64,000 nt of DNA from Cinclus cinclus. Its lineage: Eukaryota; Chordata; Aves; Passeriformes; Cinclidae. Positions within the stretch are counted from its first letter, which is position 1; the number at the start of each line of letters is the position of its first letter. Below the pieces are notes generated by a model that was given only the letters and a program-made list of their open reading frames with translations, ran no database searches and had not been told where the DNA came from. A program made the translations under genes and the position numbers. The DNA is taken from positions 9,053,630 through 9,117,629 of the forward strand of contig NC_085060.1 of NCBI RefSeq assembly GCF_963662255.1. Direction: 5' to 3'. Shown piece after piece: positions 23,856 through 35,935 of the stretch.

Positions 23856-26044
23856 CTGGCTGCAAGGACAGAGCTCAGCTGGCACCTAGGCTCCCAGAGC
23901 AGTTTAACTAGTTATGATTATACAAACACAGCTCTGCTCTGGAATTAGGTTTAGATGTTTCCAAGGCAAAGCCAGGCCTCCAGCAGGTATTCCTTGTGGT
24001 TTTTCATTTTTATACATATGAGATTTCTTAGAGAATAGTCTCATCAAAGAGTTGTTAATGAAACCTCTGAGCCATAACATCCCAAGGCCGCAGGAAATGC
24101 TGGAATAGTAAACAATAACTATTTTCATAAAAACAGGCTGTGTGTTGTGCTCTCCCTCTGTCACTGACTACACACCTCACCTACAAGGTCTCTTAACAGC
24201 CTCTGTGATACTTTGTTGTTTGACAAGTACAGCCAAAGATCTGCAAGCAAAGGAAAAAGATTAGGAGCAAGTGCCTGGACTATCCCAGCCCCAACAGCTG
24301 GGCTGGGTGCCTGTGCTTGCTAGGATACCAGATACCAGTTTCACCAGCAGCATAACATGTAACATCAACAGCCTGGAAAGGAGCAGAGAACTGACGGAGG
24401 AACTAGAAAAAGAAAGTCAGTACTAGCCTGTTCTGCTTTATGGTGAGGTGTCTGGGGATGCAAATGCGGGGCAGGTTTTATAACTGCGACCCACAGGTAC
24501 TGCTTCAGTAACAGTCAGGTCTGTGTAGCTCCTCTTTCTTTGTGCCATTGCTGCCTGCAATAAGGGACTGAGTGGGGAGCTCAGCTAAGGAACTGTTGTT
24601 GAGCTCTGGAATTCTGCTCCCATCTGGACCCAGAGCTCCCTGTGAGAGCTGGGGAGGATGAGGAACTGCTGATGAAAAGAACTGAAGCAAGGACTGACTC
24701 TGCCCTGCACCTCGCATGGAGAGCACGGAGGGTGGGTCAGAAATGCTCCTGCAGGTCTCTGTGTTGCCTTGACTCTGATGCAAAGCACCTCTCCTGCCTT
24801 GCAAATGGCATCTGGGAGAGGTTCAGCTCTATACAGAAGATGAAAGAACTGTTTTCAAAGAGGAAATGTGGAAATTAGAGCAGTAACTGGATTAGGCTGT
24901 GAGCACAACTTGCGTTTGGATTATTTATGTCCTGTGTGCTTAGTCTTGACCATACTCATTACAGCAAGTACAGCCCAGGATTGTTTGAACTTGGAGTCAG
25001 GGCAGCTGAGCACCAGCCTCTGGCCAGTGGGGGTCTTGTGGCTGCTGGGAGCAGGTTGGAGGGAGCTGGAAGTGGCTGTGGCTTTAGGCTTGCTTCTGAA
25101 TCAGACCAGCTATTTCAGGAAGATCGCAGAACAAAAAGACACAAAGAAGTCACACTTTCTTTTTTCTTGCTATTTTTAATGCTTCCTTGCCTGATATGTT
25201 GTTCTGCTTCTTAGTATCTCTACCTAGCTTTGAGTGGAAGATCCACAGAGACTCCCAGAACTTTTGCCTGGCAAAAAACTGCTGCTTTTGCCAGGCACTC
25301 TTACACAGAAAACAGATGAATATTTCTCTGACCTGCAGGTGTGTGACACACCAGGCCCAGCCACAGACAGATGTCTGTCCCTTCTTCCTCCAGAGCAGCT
25401 GCTGGGTGCATCTCTGCTGACAAGGATGATGGAAGAGCAGCTGATCTTGTTTGAAGCCTGTCCCCAGCGCTGCTCTAAGCACCAAGGGAAAATAACCAGT
25501 GGGTTTGACCCATCCTCACTGAGGTGGACTCCTGTTAGGGGAGCTGAAGTGTTTATGGGGATATGCCCTTTATTTATCCATATAAAATTACTTGGACATA
25601 TCTGGAAACTTCTTGAGATCCTGCAGATCTCTGCAGTTACAATAAGTAACTGTGTGCAGCCCTCAGCAAATGCAAGTTCAAACTCATGATGGTGCTTTGC
25701 TTGGCTGCTGATCTTGAACATGCACAGCTTGCTACTGAGCCCTTTCATGGCTGCATTGCCACAATCAGCACTTTGGTTTCTGTTTGTTCAGGAGCCTGTG
25801 GGGAGGTCAGTGAGCACTGCTGTGTGCTCATCACCTCCCAGGGCAAGCTCCTTGCCCACTGCTTTAAATAAAGTGAGATTTGAATTGGGGAGATCATTTC
25901 CTTTTGTGGGGAAGCAGCTTGCACAGTAAACAAAGAGGAGAGTGAATAGGTTTAGACTTAAGTGAAGACATGGAAACTATAGATTACTATTCTGCTGTCT
26001 TGCTGCTTGAAATGAGAGACTTTGGGTTTGTTGTTTGTATGGGG

Positions 26045-26075
26045 TTTTTTTGTTTTTTTTTGTTTTTTTTTTTTT
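26045..26075. repeat. T-rich tract with G interruptions
   Basis: Three T runs of 7, 9 and 13 bases are separated by single Gs and end in AAA. It is a simple-sequence tract with no retroposed body recognised on either side. Confidence 0.85.
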
Positions 26076-28096
26076 AAACATAGCAGATTGAAATGTAGGC
26101 TCCTGAGTCTGTATTTGGATATTTACAGAAATTCTGGGAGTACCAAACACCCAGAATGTCCCAGTGGTGTAAGACAGGATGTTTCTGGGGTAAGGAGAGG
26201 ACCAAGGCGCTCAGTCTTTTTTTAGAGAATTCTAGCTTTTGGCTTGCTAATTTTTATAACTAGAGTCTGGAAGCAGTTTCCTTTTCTGAGCTGACCTTGG
26301 GAAATGTGTTGGGAGTGTTTTCTGCTTTCCATATCAGGAAATGTTATTTGCATCTTAGACTGTTTTGTTTTTTCCCTTTTTAAAAAGAGCAGAAAAGAGC
26401 CTTTTCATGTGGCAACAAACTGCAAACTAAGAACTTTATTTCCTATTTTAAAACTAAACCACAATTTTTATATCTGAACCGTCTTTTTCATGGTGGAGAT
26501 GCAGTGTCCAACTGGTTCTGTGTTAACTGTTATAATTTGGTTAGTTTAAGTCTGTGTAATGCATGACACCAATATGCTCCTTGTGCCCTGGCTATTGCAC
26601 ATACCAAGACTGAAAATGTTAAAACACTTGTGCATTTTTTCAGGACTGGTCCCTCAGTGCTCTGGGAAGGTATCTCAGGGATCAGTGGAAACAAGCTGGC
26701 TGGCAGAGAAGCCAATGCCTTTGGACTGGCATTTGAAGTTTGGAGCCTGAACTGCCACATCGGCAGTGGGAAATCCAAGAGGAAAAGCTGTGGCTGTGGA
26801 GGAAGAGCAGTGACAGGAGGGTATTGCTGAGCCTGAAGCTCAAGGTGATGGCTGTGACACCCAGCTGAATACACCTTGAGCCATATCCAGAGCACCTTCA
26901 GTCACAGGAGCCATGGGGATCCTGCCTGGCACTGACCTGACAGCATTGCTGTGGATATCCCTGTGTGGGGATGAAGAATTAGCCATCAAGGGCTCCCCAT
27001 GCCACATCCCAGCCCTGATGCTCCACAAGCTTCTGTGGGTGCTGGGCTAAAGTGTGACTACACACTCGGGCTCCCTTCTCCTGGTCCCACAAATGCCACT
27101 GTTGAACTGGTCCCAAGGCCAATCAGGCAGCAGAGAGCTGTCTTGTATTCTTTGGAGCACCTTCATCCCATGTGCTGCTTCAGAAAACCCAGTTTTAAGA
27201 ATCTGGATTCAATAAAGAAGAATCATATTAGCAAGATCTGAGACAGTCACCAATTCCTGACATGAGCTCTATCTTTGCCAAGACAGAGCAGATCCTGAAA
27301 AGAATGTCACCATGGACTATATGCTTTAATAGAGATATTTTTCAGATAATGTGGGGTGGAGAAGCAGCTCAGGGCTGTATGGCAAAAGCACAGGGCAACA
27401 TTGCCAGTGGTGCTGCATCATTTTGCAAAGGAACATCAACTTTTTCTCCTGCTTGTATAATTTCATCCCAAAATTGCTGTGTCACTATCACACAGGTGAT
27501 AGTTTTGGTCACCAGGCCCTGAATATGAAGAAAAATTCAGCTGACAAGCATCTTGGAAAGGTTGCTGGAATAATTACTCTCTCTCTAGTACACTAACACT
27601 ACCAACCTCCTTGTGATGACCTAAGAAGTCCTTTAGAGAAAAAAATCTGTCATCAGTGCTGCAGAATTCAGAAAAGCACAGAAGATCTTCCTTGCTCTTT
27701 GAGCCTATGAAGAAAGGTCTCAATAACGTTGATAGTAATAAATTATTCAAGACTTACTGCTATTTGAAGCCAAATAGATGGCATCACTCACATCTGGGCA
27801 TTCAACACATGGCTATATTCCAAGCAAAAATAAAATATATGGGATGACATCTGCTGGAGGACAGACGTGTGGGCTTTAAATTCTCATTGAGCATCTCCTG
27901 CATTCAGCCTGTCACTGCTGATTGCACTGCAGCATATTTTGTAGAAGGCCAACAGCCGCTCCTGTTGCTATTAATGTGATGGAAAAAATTACCTTCTTTC
28001 TATGTCAATGATTACTTTGCTTCATTACTAGCTATTTGCACCTTAATTTCAATGTTACCATTTTAGGTAAATTTTAAAAGTGCTTGTTGTTAAAAA

Positions 28097-28114
28097 TGCC
28101 TGCTCGTGCAGGCA
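28097..28114. repeat. Small perfect inverted repeat
   Basis: TGCCTGC at 28097-28103 and GCAGGCA at 28108-28114 pair perfectly over 7 bp around the loop TCGT. It is too short for a microRNA precursor and has no flanking complementarity that I can see. It is recorded only as a local hairpin. Confidence 0.5.
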
Positions 28115-28659
28115 GACTGTGGTGGAGCCACTCTCCTTTCTCCTCCTGGATAAACAGACTGCTCAGCTCCGTGCTGTCATGCTGAAGGTATGTTTCTAGA
28201 TTGCAAGCAATTTTTGTGGCTCTCCCTTGAACTTCTTCCAAGCATTGAGCCTCCTGGAATATATTTACATCAGAATGGAAGGTACTGAGTTTTGTTTGCC
28301 TGTTTTTCCCTCTTCCATTCCCTTGGCCAGTAGAGCCAACTTCTGCTTCATATGCACAAGTACCAGTCCTACATGGATCTCAGGCTCAAGTTACCATGAA
28401 TTATTTGTGTGAGAAAAGCTGCCTGTCACTTGTATGCCTAGCATAGAACCATTTTGTTTTCTAAGGAGTTTCCATTGAGAAAGGGGAAGAGCATTTTAAA
28501 GCAGGACCTGAGGCTGACAGTGAGGTTTCAAGCCGTGCCAGCAGAAGGTCTGAGTTTGCATGAGTCTAGACAGTGGCCACCACATCTTGTGAGGGTGGCT
28601 GAGAAGTACCAGTGTCCTCAAACCAGAGCAACTCACCAGCAGTCAGCAATGTGAGTGGG

Positions 28660-28694
28660 TTTTTTTCTTTCTTTTTTTTTTTTTTTTTTTTTTT
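28660..28694. repeat. Poly(T) tract
   Basis: Seven or so T with C interruptions are followed by an uninterrupted run of 23 T (28672-28694). If it were the tail of a minus-strand retrocopy, the body would lie to the right. The sequence there (28695-28760) contains an ATTAAA-type hexamer on the minus strand, but no recognisable gene. Confidence 0.9.
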
Positions 28695-29138
28695 GGTTCC
28701 ATTACCCAAGAGAAAAATTTTGGCACAATGAAAATTACCCAGGTTTAATAAATCACCTGCCTTGAGCACCATTTGACAGCTCCTCTGTTATTTACTTTGC
28801 TGTTTTACTAATAATCTGATCTCAGCCATGTGTGATTGGATGGTCAGGGATGGGCTGAGCTCAGTCCACCTGATGGCCAAGAGCACGAAGCAATTGCCCC
28901 AGGCTGATGACACAATGCCCTCTGTTATTGCATTCCCGAATTTCAGGAATTAGAAATGCTGATGGAGTAGTTTGTTAGTCTCCCTGTACTGCTTTTTTGC
29001 ATTGCTGCCTAGGACAGGCAGAGGTAGAGGGTAGACTACAGACAGTTCTGGGTGTTTCAAACAGCCCATATTTTTGAGGGAAAGTGAAACTAGACAAGAG
29101 GCTGATAAGTTTTCAGGAAAAGGGCTCCGCTTAGACAT
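28695..29138. other. Unassigned non-coding sequence
   Basis: About 440 bases with no feature that I recognise. A perfect small palindrome CCCGAATTTCAGG-like patch near 28934 is not remarkable. Confidence 0.5.
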
Positions 29139-29184
29139 TAATAATAATAATAATAATAATAGTAATAATAATAATAACAACAAC
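29139..29184. repeat. (TAA)n microsatellite with a CAA tail
   Basis: About eight TAA units, one TAG interruption, four to five more TAA units and a short CAA-type end. On the minus strand it translates as a Leu run, which accounts for the poly-Leu open frame at 28950-29219. It is not a gene. Confidence 0.95.
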
Positions 29185-32100
29185 TTAGCTACTTGACAAT
29201 ATATTTTAAATCCTTCCATCTTATTAGTGAGAAGATGACTGCACTAATCAGGATTAGTTAATACTGATCTTCCATTACTTTCAAATCTCATTTTATTTTA
29301 CTTTTTAAACAAAAAATCCATGGAAATTACTTGCAGTGGTAGTATGGTACATTTCTATAGCATTTTCACAATAATCTCCATTTTTGAGGATACTTCATTT
29401 TGGTTTTAGGATGAATTCCAGTATAATAACATTTCTTCCTTTTCACTGTTACAGAGATGAAACTTCAGGAATTCAGAAGTCTAATTTCAACCCTTGTCAG
29501 ACTTGTTCATGGAGTAAATGATGAGATTTTTCTTCAGAGAAAATCTTTGTAGGGGGCAAGAAACTGTGAGTGTTCAGTGATGGGCAGAGGTGTGAGTGAC
29601 TGTAAATTCAAAGCTCACATTCATCTTGCTGCACAACAATGTTTTTTTCCCTCCACTGGCAGAAATCAATTGAGAATTTGAGTTAATTTTTGAATGCAAC
29701 CTGGAATTGTAAAAAAACCTTAATATCTGGATGAATTTACAGCAGCAGAGCAGAATCAGGAAGATTGCAAAATCTGAAATGTAGGCAATGGAACCTTTTA
29801 CCTCCTTCTTTCTCTGCCTTAAACTTTTTCTAAGTGAGAAGAAAAGCGTACAAAGACTTCTGCAAGGTAAAAATCTGTGTGAATCCAAAAAATCTGGTAA
29901 AAATAGGAAGAACTGAAACACATTCATGGCAGTAATCTAAACCAAGACAGAAAGTTTGCACTGCAAAGAGCACTTCCTATAATGTACCTTTTTTTTTTAT
30001 TATTATTCAACAACATGACACAGTTTGTTCTGGGCCTATCAGTCACAGAAGCACCCTTGATGGTTTCTGGTTGTTTCCAGTGATACAGGTGGATCTAGCA
30101 GCCACCATAGGCTGTATTTTCTTTATGTCCTGGAGCACAACAACCTCCTTGATTGGAAATGCTCTTTACAGTAGACTGTATTCCAGCAGCTAAGACTTAT
30201 GACTTGTCCATTACAGAAACATAAAAGAAGCTGGATGTTGTTGTGATATATACTGGAAATGTTTCCCTGGTGTAAACTGCTTTGCTGCTTCAAGCAAAGT
30301 TTTTCTCTTTTACAATAGACAAATACAGAATTGCTTGTACTTCTGTAATACTAAGAGCCTTCAGACTCAATGACATGGTTAAATTTTGCCCAACCAGCAC
30401 TGAAACTCGTCTTAAAAATAAAAAATGCCACAATAGATGGGTAAACTGCTAGTAAAATAAGACACTTGCAGAAAATCTAGATGATTTGGTAACAGGTAAG
30501 GACTGTTCAAACTCGTGGAAAGTCTTGGTTCTGCCTTCAGAGAGCAACTGTGAATATTGTACAATGAATCTGGGATTTTCATTTGACTGAAATCTCTCCT
30601 ACAGCATGAATTGATGGTGGATGAGCAATTGACCTGACCTAGTGCTGCAAAATGTTCACTTGAGATGATGTGTTCAGCTATCTGTCACCTTTTCTTGTCC
30701 CATTTGTGCAAACATTCGTGGGTGCAGGGCTTTGCCTACAATAATATTCACAGTGGCTGCTGCTCTGACAAATCAGAGCACTTGTGAGACAGAAGGAACA
30801 ATGGTTACTCTATGCCTTCCAGTATAAATGGGGTCAGACTGCTCCATGCCTATCTGCTCCCTTCTCTTACCCAGAGACAGGTCAGTCCACACAGCAGCTC
30901 ACAAACAACTTCCCATCTCAAGTATTCACAGCCTTTTCACTGAGCAGTTATGGACAGAAAATACATCAATTAAAAAGTACCTCTTCATTTGAGGACAACA
31001 CAGGAAGAGAAAAGCTGGCTTTATGTGGCCTGGTAAATTATTTGCATGAATCATTCAACCAGTCAAAGTGCATTTGCTAATAAAAGAGAGTGGGGAAGGA
31101 GATGTGCTAGCGGCAGGAACGTGTTGTCAAGCCAAGATGAATATGAAAGCAAGAAGTAGGGCACTTTGCTGCCTTCTCTCTCTCCCCTGCATTAGTACTC
31201 AAGGAAGTTTAGACCCTTTTGAAAGCCTAAGAGCTTTGCAGTCAGGCAGGAAACCCCAGAAATAAAAGAGAGGGCACTGTGTCATATGGTGCCTTCCTTG
31301 GGATTCTGGAGTATGCACAAACACATCATTTCTGTTTTTGCACATTTCCATTGAGATGGTGCCCAAAGGCTCCAGTGGGGCTGGCTCGTGCCATGTGAGG
31401 GGCTGAACAGCATTTGTCCCCAAGGCCACGGTGGCTGAGGGTGACCAGTGAATGTGACAACTGTGCCCAGTAGCAACTGATGAGACCTGTCCTCTCTGCA
31501 GCTGTCAAGCAGCAGGACTGTGCAAACAGTAGCTAATTTCAAACCCACCACAGAGAAATTTAAGAGCAGCTGGTGATTAAGAGGATGGAATTATCACAAC
31601 AGGTTTCTTACTGTTCTGTGTGACATGATCAGCTGGATGCAGCACACTGCCTACCAGCTGAACTGGCCATCAGGGATGCTGCAGGTTTTTGACCCAGTGC
31701 TGGTCAAGATGTTGCTTCCATTTGGAAATGAAATATTAGCGAAACTGGCTGAGCATCTTCAGAACAGCATGCCTAGTCTGTGAAGAAAACAGTGTGAAGA
31801 GCTAACAGTTTTACAGAAAAGATTCCAGGCTTTTCTTTTCCCTCTTTTCACCTTTCACTTGAGCTATAATATTTAGGATGATCACAGAACTCTGAGATAA
31901 GTCAGAAGGGACATTTCTGTGTGCATGATCTCAATCTCAAAAGCTAGAAAGAATAATCTCTGTGTATTCAATGTGCTGCACTGTCACCTTCCTAGTGACA
32001 GCGTGTCATGGCTCATGATGCCAAGGGTGGTGGCAGTCAGACTGTGGGAGCATTAGGAATATGTAACAGAGGAATGTTGTCATTTTCATCACACTTTGGG

Positions 32101-33920
32101 CCATGTGTGTTGAGAAGGTGGATTTTGCTACAGGCAACTCTGCACAGGGGAGCGTGGGGGCAGAACTTGCTGTGGGACCACAGCTCTCTGTGGCTGATAG
32201 TTGGATGTTTTTGTCCAACTGAGCCTCAGTCTTCTTATCTATTTTTTGAACATAAGGGGTATTAAACTCATCAGTGAAGTGTTTGAGATGAAGTGGGGAA
32301 ATCCCCTTGATAAGATGAGAGATTGTTATTAAAATATTTTAAATTCTTCCAGGTTCCACTGACTGTTTACAGTGCCTGCTTTGCAACATAGTGGAAAAAT
32401 TGTTCATTAATACTTTTTTCTTCTCTTGGCTGCTCTGCTGCAGTCCTGTGTCCTTGCTTTAATACTCTGTCCCTCATGCTCCAGTCTCCTTCTGTAGCCC
32501 ACCACCACAGTTCACTGTTACCTACACAATCCGTGATTCACCTAACCATAACATTCAAATAACCATCATTTTCCCTAGATGATCCTTGCTCATGGAGCCA
32601 CTAGAACAAAATACTGCTTGGGAAAAGACCTCGTCTCCTGCAGTTCTCATCCTGATACCTGGCAATGGTAGGAACCTTCCCCAGGTCCCTTGCTCAGTGC
32701 CCCACTCCCCGATGCTGCAGCTCCTGGTGTATATCAGCATATGCAACCTCAGCTGGCTGCTAATTTTGATTACTGACAGAGGATGTATATACGCCTGCCC
32801 AATATTCACTGTGTGCATGTAAGGGTGCATTAATTCTTTATTTTGTGGGAGCTGCCAGTGTTTGCTGACTTCCTCTTCCAAGGAGATGAGAGTGGAAGCA
32901 CTATGCCTCCTCACCAGAGCCAGCCTCTGACCATGGGTGCTGTTTGTTATTCACACACCAGAGACCACAACTAACACTGGCTATTATATGCATTATTCAA
33001 GGCAAGGAGATAGCAATTGCATTAAACAGTGCGCGATGAAACAGTTCAACAAAGGGCAGCTTTCCTCAAATGCATCTTAAACGTCTTAGTGCACTGCCAG
33101 GATGCCTGGGATTCTGAATTTACCGTAGGTATTTCTCACGGGAGACAGTGTTTTCCTAGCAAGGCACACGGATTGAAAGCACTTAAGAGCAACAAAACGA
33201 GGCCAGTTCACTTGATGACTGAATACAGGTTGCTCCTGTGAGAATCAGAAATAAAAAAACACTTTTGAAACAGAATTGCAGCCAGAGGCAAAGAAAGGGA
33301 CATCAACCCTGTGTGCTACACAAGGCTGTCAGATTAACTGCCTCCAGGAGAGGGGCCAAAGCTCCTGGCTCATGCTTCTCATCAGCCCCAGTGGGGGTTA
33401 CCTTGCTGTACAGGACATGGTACCCAGCCCAGAGGACTGGGCTGCTCAGATCCCTCCACCCGTGGCATCCCATTTCCCCAGCTGCCTTTCTGCACTGCTG
33501 GTGCTCCTTGCACACAGATGGGGGTCAAGGTGATCTGCCGGAGTAAGATTTCAAACCTTAGTATGGTGCACTTGTTCTTAGTCAGGATTTACGTGCCCCA
33601 CATGCTCCCTGCTTGGCGTCTGCTTTCTCTGTAACCATTAAAATTAAAGGACCTCTGAGGGTGACAGCAAAGAAGAGAGCATTCAGCATTTAAGGCTAAG
33701 GAAGAATGCTATGGTAGGACACCATACTCTCTCCAGGCCTGCAAGTTATCTCTCTTTGCCTTTGAGAAAGCCCAAGGCAGGAAACACTTCTGAGCATGTG
33801 AAAACTTCTTGCCCCAAATTCGAATTTCAGGAGAAGCTGCTGGCCTGAGCCACTTCCCTAGCCTAAGCCTGAGGGTGAGGCTGCTGGGAAGAGGTTGGTT
33901 TGCACCAGAAACCAGGAGAG
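29185..33920. other. Unassigned non-coding sequence
   Basis: No gene recognised in 4.7 kb. Notable local points are an octamer motif ATTTGCAT (31040-31047) abutting the palindrome TGAATCATTCA (31047-31057), and a weak CR1-like patch near 31875. A poly(T)/ATT stretch lies at about 29991-30007. Confidence 0.5.
31875..31935 (-). mobile_element. Possible decayed CR1 3' end
   Basis: The plus strand reads 'atcacagaactctgaga' followed by 'agaagggacat'. This resembles the common CR1 subfamily phrase made of an 'atcacagaattctgag' block and a 'gaagggac' block in reverse complement. Only about 60 bases are alignable by eye, with no downstream continuation. It could equally be chance. Confidence 0.3.
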
Positions 33921-34175
33921 CCAGTGCAGCACCCTGACATCCAGCACCCCAACATCCAGCACTCCAATATCCTGCACTCCAAAATGCAGCACTGCAACAT
34001 CCAGAACCTCAACATCCAGCATCCCAACATCCAGCAACCTGATATCCAGTACCATGATATCCAGCACCCCGACATCCAGCACTGCATCATCCAGCACTGC
34101 ATCATCCAGCACCCAAACATCCAGCACCCAAACATCCAGCACCCAAACATCCAGCACCCCGACATCCAGAGCTCC
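33921..34175. repeat. 15-bp minisatellite (ATCCAGCACCCCAAC-type unit)
   Basis: Fifteen tandem 15-bp units start in register at 33939 and run to 34163 without a length change, with partial units at both ends. The consensus is ATCCAGCACCCCAAC. Variant units carry TCCAAT, TGCATC, CCAAAC or CCCGAC endings. Some neighbours are identical (33... two TGCATC units at 34074-34103, three CCAAAC units at 34104-34148), which indicates recent local duplication. As 15 is a multiple of three, several frames stay open and encode pentapeptide repeats such as LDVWV on the minus strand and NIQHP on the plus strand. Confidence 0.95.
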
Positions 34176-35901
34176 CCCAGCCTGCTCCGTGGGGAGCAGG
34201 GCAGCGCTGCCGTCAGTGCCGTGGGCTTTGGAGCTGGTGTCCCGGGGTAAGCCTGTCACAGCCAGCACTGCCTGCAAGGACACGGCGTCCCAAGACACCA
34301 CCTCTGTTCTGCTATTTCCTTCAATTGACCCCACGGCAATTTCCCAGCTGGAAGCAGCTCCCTCACACCCAGTCCCGACGAAGTTATCACTGAGTTCAGG
34401 GCCATTAGCACCTGGTTTTTTTCCCTCTGAGCTTTCACAGCTTTGTAGCTGATCAAATCTGAACAGGATGCATTTTGCAGAGATGCCCTCATTCTCGCAC
34501 ACCCGGGAGCCGCCCCAGAGCTCTGCCCGCAGGCTCCAGAGGGGCAGAGAGCTCTGGGGCAGCTGCATGGCACTGGAGGGCTTATGAGCTGGATGGAAAA
34601 AATGTTGAGCTGTGGGAAGCAATGATCTTTCAATAAGCATTGAAAACTGTACAGTCAGACATTTAAGAGCAGCCCTGGCAGAAAAACAAAGAGAAACTCT
34701 GGGTGAGCTAATCCAAAAACAACAAAAGAAATTTTCCTTTGCCCCTCCTGGGTTAGAGCTCTGGCTTTCCATAACTTCAGCCTGTATTGATGTCTCTCAC
34801 ACGCACCCACCTACTCCTGTCCAAAAAGGGTCCAGAAAACAAAGCAGATCTGCTGAGAGAACACTGATTTGCAGATTTTGCAAGAGCACAAGAGGAGAAA
34901 GAAGTGGGGAGGAAAGACATGAGATGGTATCCAGCACGGGGTGGGTCAGCCTGTGAAGCTTGCACTGCTGGGGCCGCCAGCCTGCTGCTCCCCATCTTGA
35001 ACACCTCCAGCAGTGTGAAGGGAAAAGGCTGTGCATGGAATAGGGGAAGGAAAGGCATCTGGGGAACTGTTAGTTGAGCCTAGTTTAGTTAGTCAGTTGA
35101 GCTTAGTTTAGTAACTTGTAATCATAACACGTCATGAAGGACACAGGGCATTGCCTCATGAGCAGCTTGGCTTGTGCTCCCACCCCAAACTGGACAGGGT
35201 TTGGTCTCCTAAATATATGTGTGTGGTAAGGAAGAAAAGCTCACCTCCTGCTATCCTTTCACAGAAGCCTAAAGATGAGGATCCTAGCTGCTTTTGGGGT
35301 ATGAAAGGTTTTCCAGAGTAAGTCCCAGGAGTGTGATGACTCTACCCCTAAACATGGCTCCACAACTGGACCCTGAGCCTGCATCCTTGCTCTGGGTGTT
35401 GTTCACATGCTTCCTATCACACCACCTGGGCATTTGCAGGCAAACTCTGCCTGACTTGAAAAGTTCCTACCTGCCTGGAGGTTGTTATTTGCAACAGCAC
35501 TGGCTGCTGCAGGGAGCTGGATGTGAAAGGCAATGCCCCAGGGAGCATCCTTCCTCCAGACAGCTGCTTTCTGCTCCGGGCTACACTCAACCTCTCACCA
35601 CATCTACACACCAGGGAACATCCTGTGGAGATGTCTGCTGATACCTGCATGGAAATACCCCATTCCTTCCACATTTTGGTGCCTGAATGCAGCAGTCGGA
35701 GCTGCTTTTGGGCTCACAGAACGACACACAGCTCATACAATGACAGCATTCCAGGACAGTTCTGATTCTTTTCCATATATGCCTGCATCGCTCTGCTCCC
35801 AATTTAGCAGGTAATCTACAGCCTGCTGCCTGGAGCAGGCAGGATACAGGAGTGCAGTCTGCTTCTCAGCTTATCCCTCACTTGTCCAGCAAAGAACAAG
35901 A
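34176..35901. other. Unassigned non-coding sequence
   Basis: Moderately GC-rich, with a few CpGs near 34200-34260 and 34500-34530, but far from island density. No gene recognised. A short 18-bp duplication is listed separately. A perfect 7-bp hairpin (GCCTGCT at 35821-35827 with AGCAGGC at 35834-35840) occurs near the right end. Confidence 0.5.
35072..35112. repeat. Two-copy 18-bp direct repeat
   Basis: AGTTGAGCCTAGTTTAGT at 35072-35089 is repeated at 35095-35112 with a single C-to-T difference, at a 23-bp period. It is a minor tandem duplication with no associated feature. Confidence 0.85.

Positions 35902-35929
<28 letters not shown>
35902..35929. repeat. (AT)14 dinucleotide microsatellite
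   Basis: Fourteen perfect AT units are followed by GTATAT. It is likely length-polymorphic and able to extrude as a cruciform because each half is self-complementary. Confidence 0.97.

Positions 35930-35935
<6 letters not shown>

Larger units (their letters stand above)
23856..28659. other. Unassigned non-coding sequence
   Basis: No coding exon recognised. Octamer-type motifs lie at 24458-24465 and 26346-26353. The pair of opposed open frames at 25234-25689 (plus) and 25224-25748 (minus) overlap in antisense, which is typical of chance in stop-poor DNA. An AT-rich stretch at about 27950-28080 has the look of a conserved non-coding element, which only cross-species alignment could show. Confidence 0.5.

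Noticed and set aside
28097..28114. Hairpin considered as a microRNA precursor
   Set aside because: The stem is only 7 bp with a 4-base loop, and no extended pairing surrounds it.
28950..29219. Minus-strand frame with a Leu run resembling a membrane segment
   Set aside because: The Leu run is the complement of the (TAA)n microsatellite.
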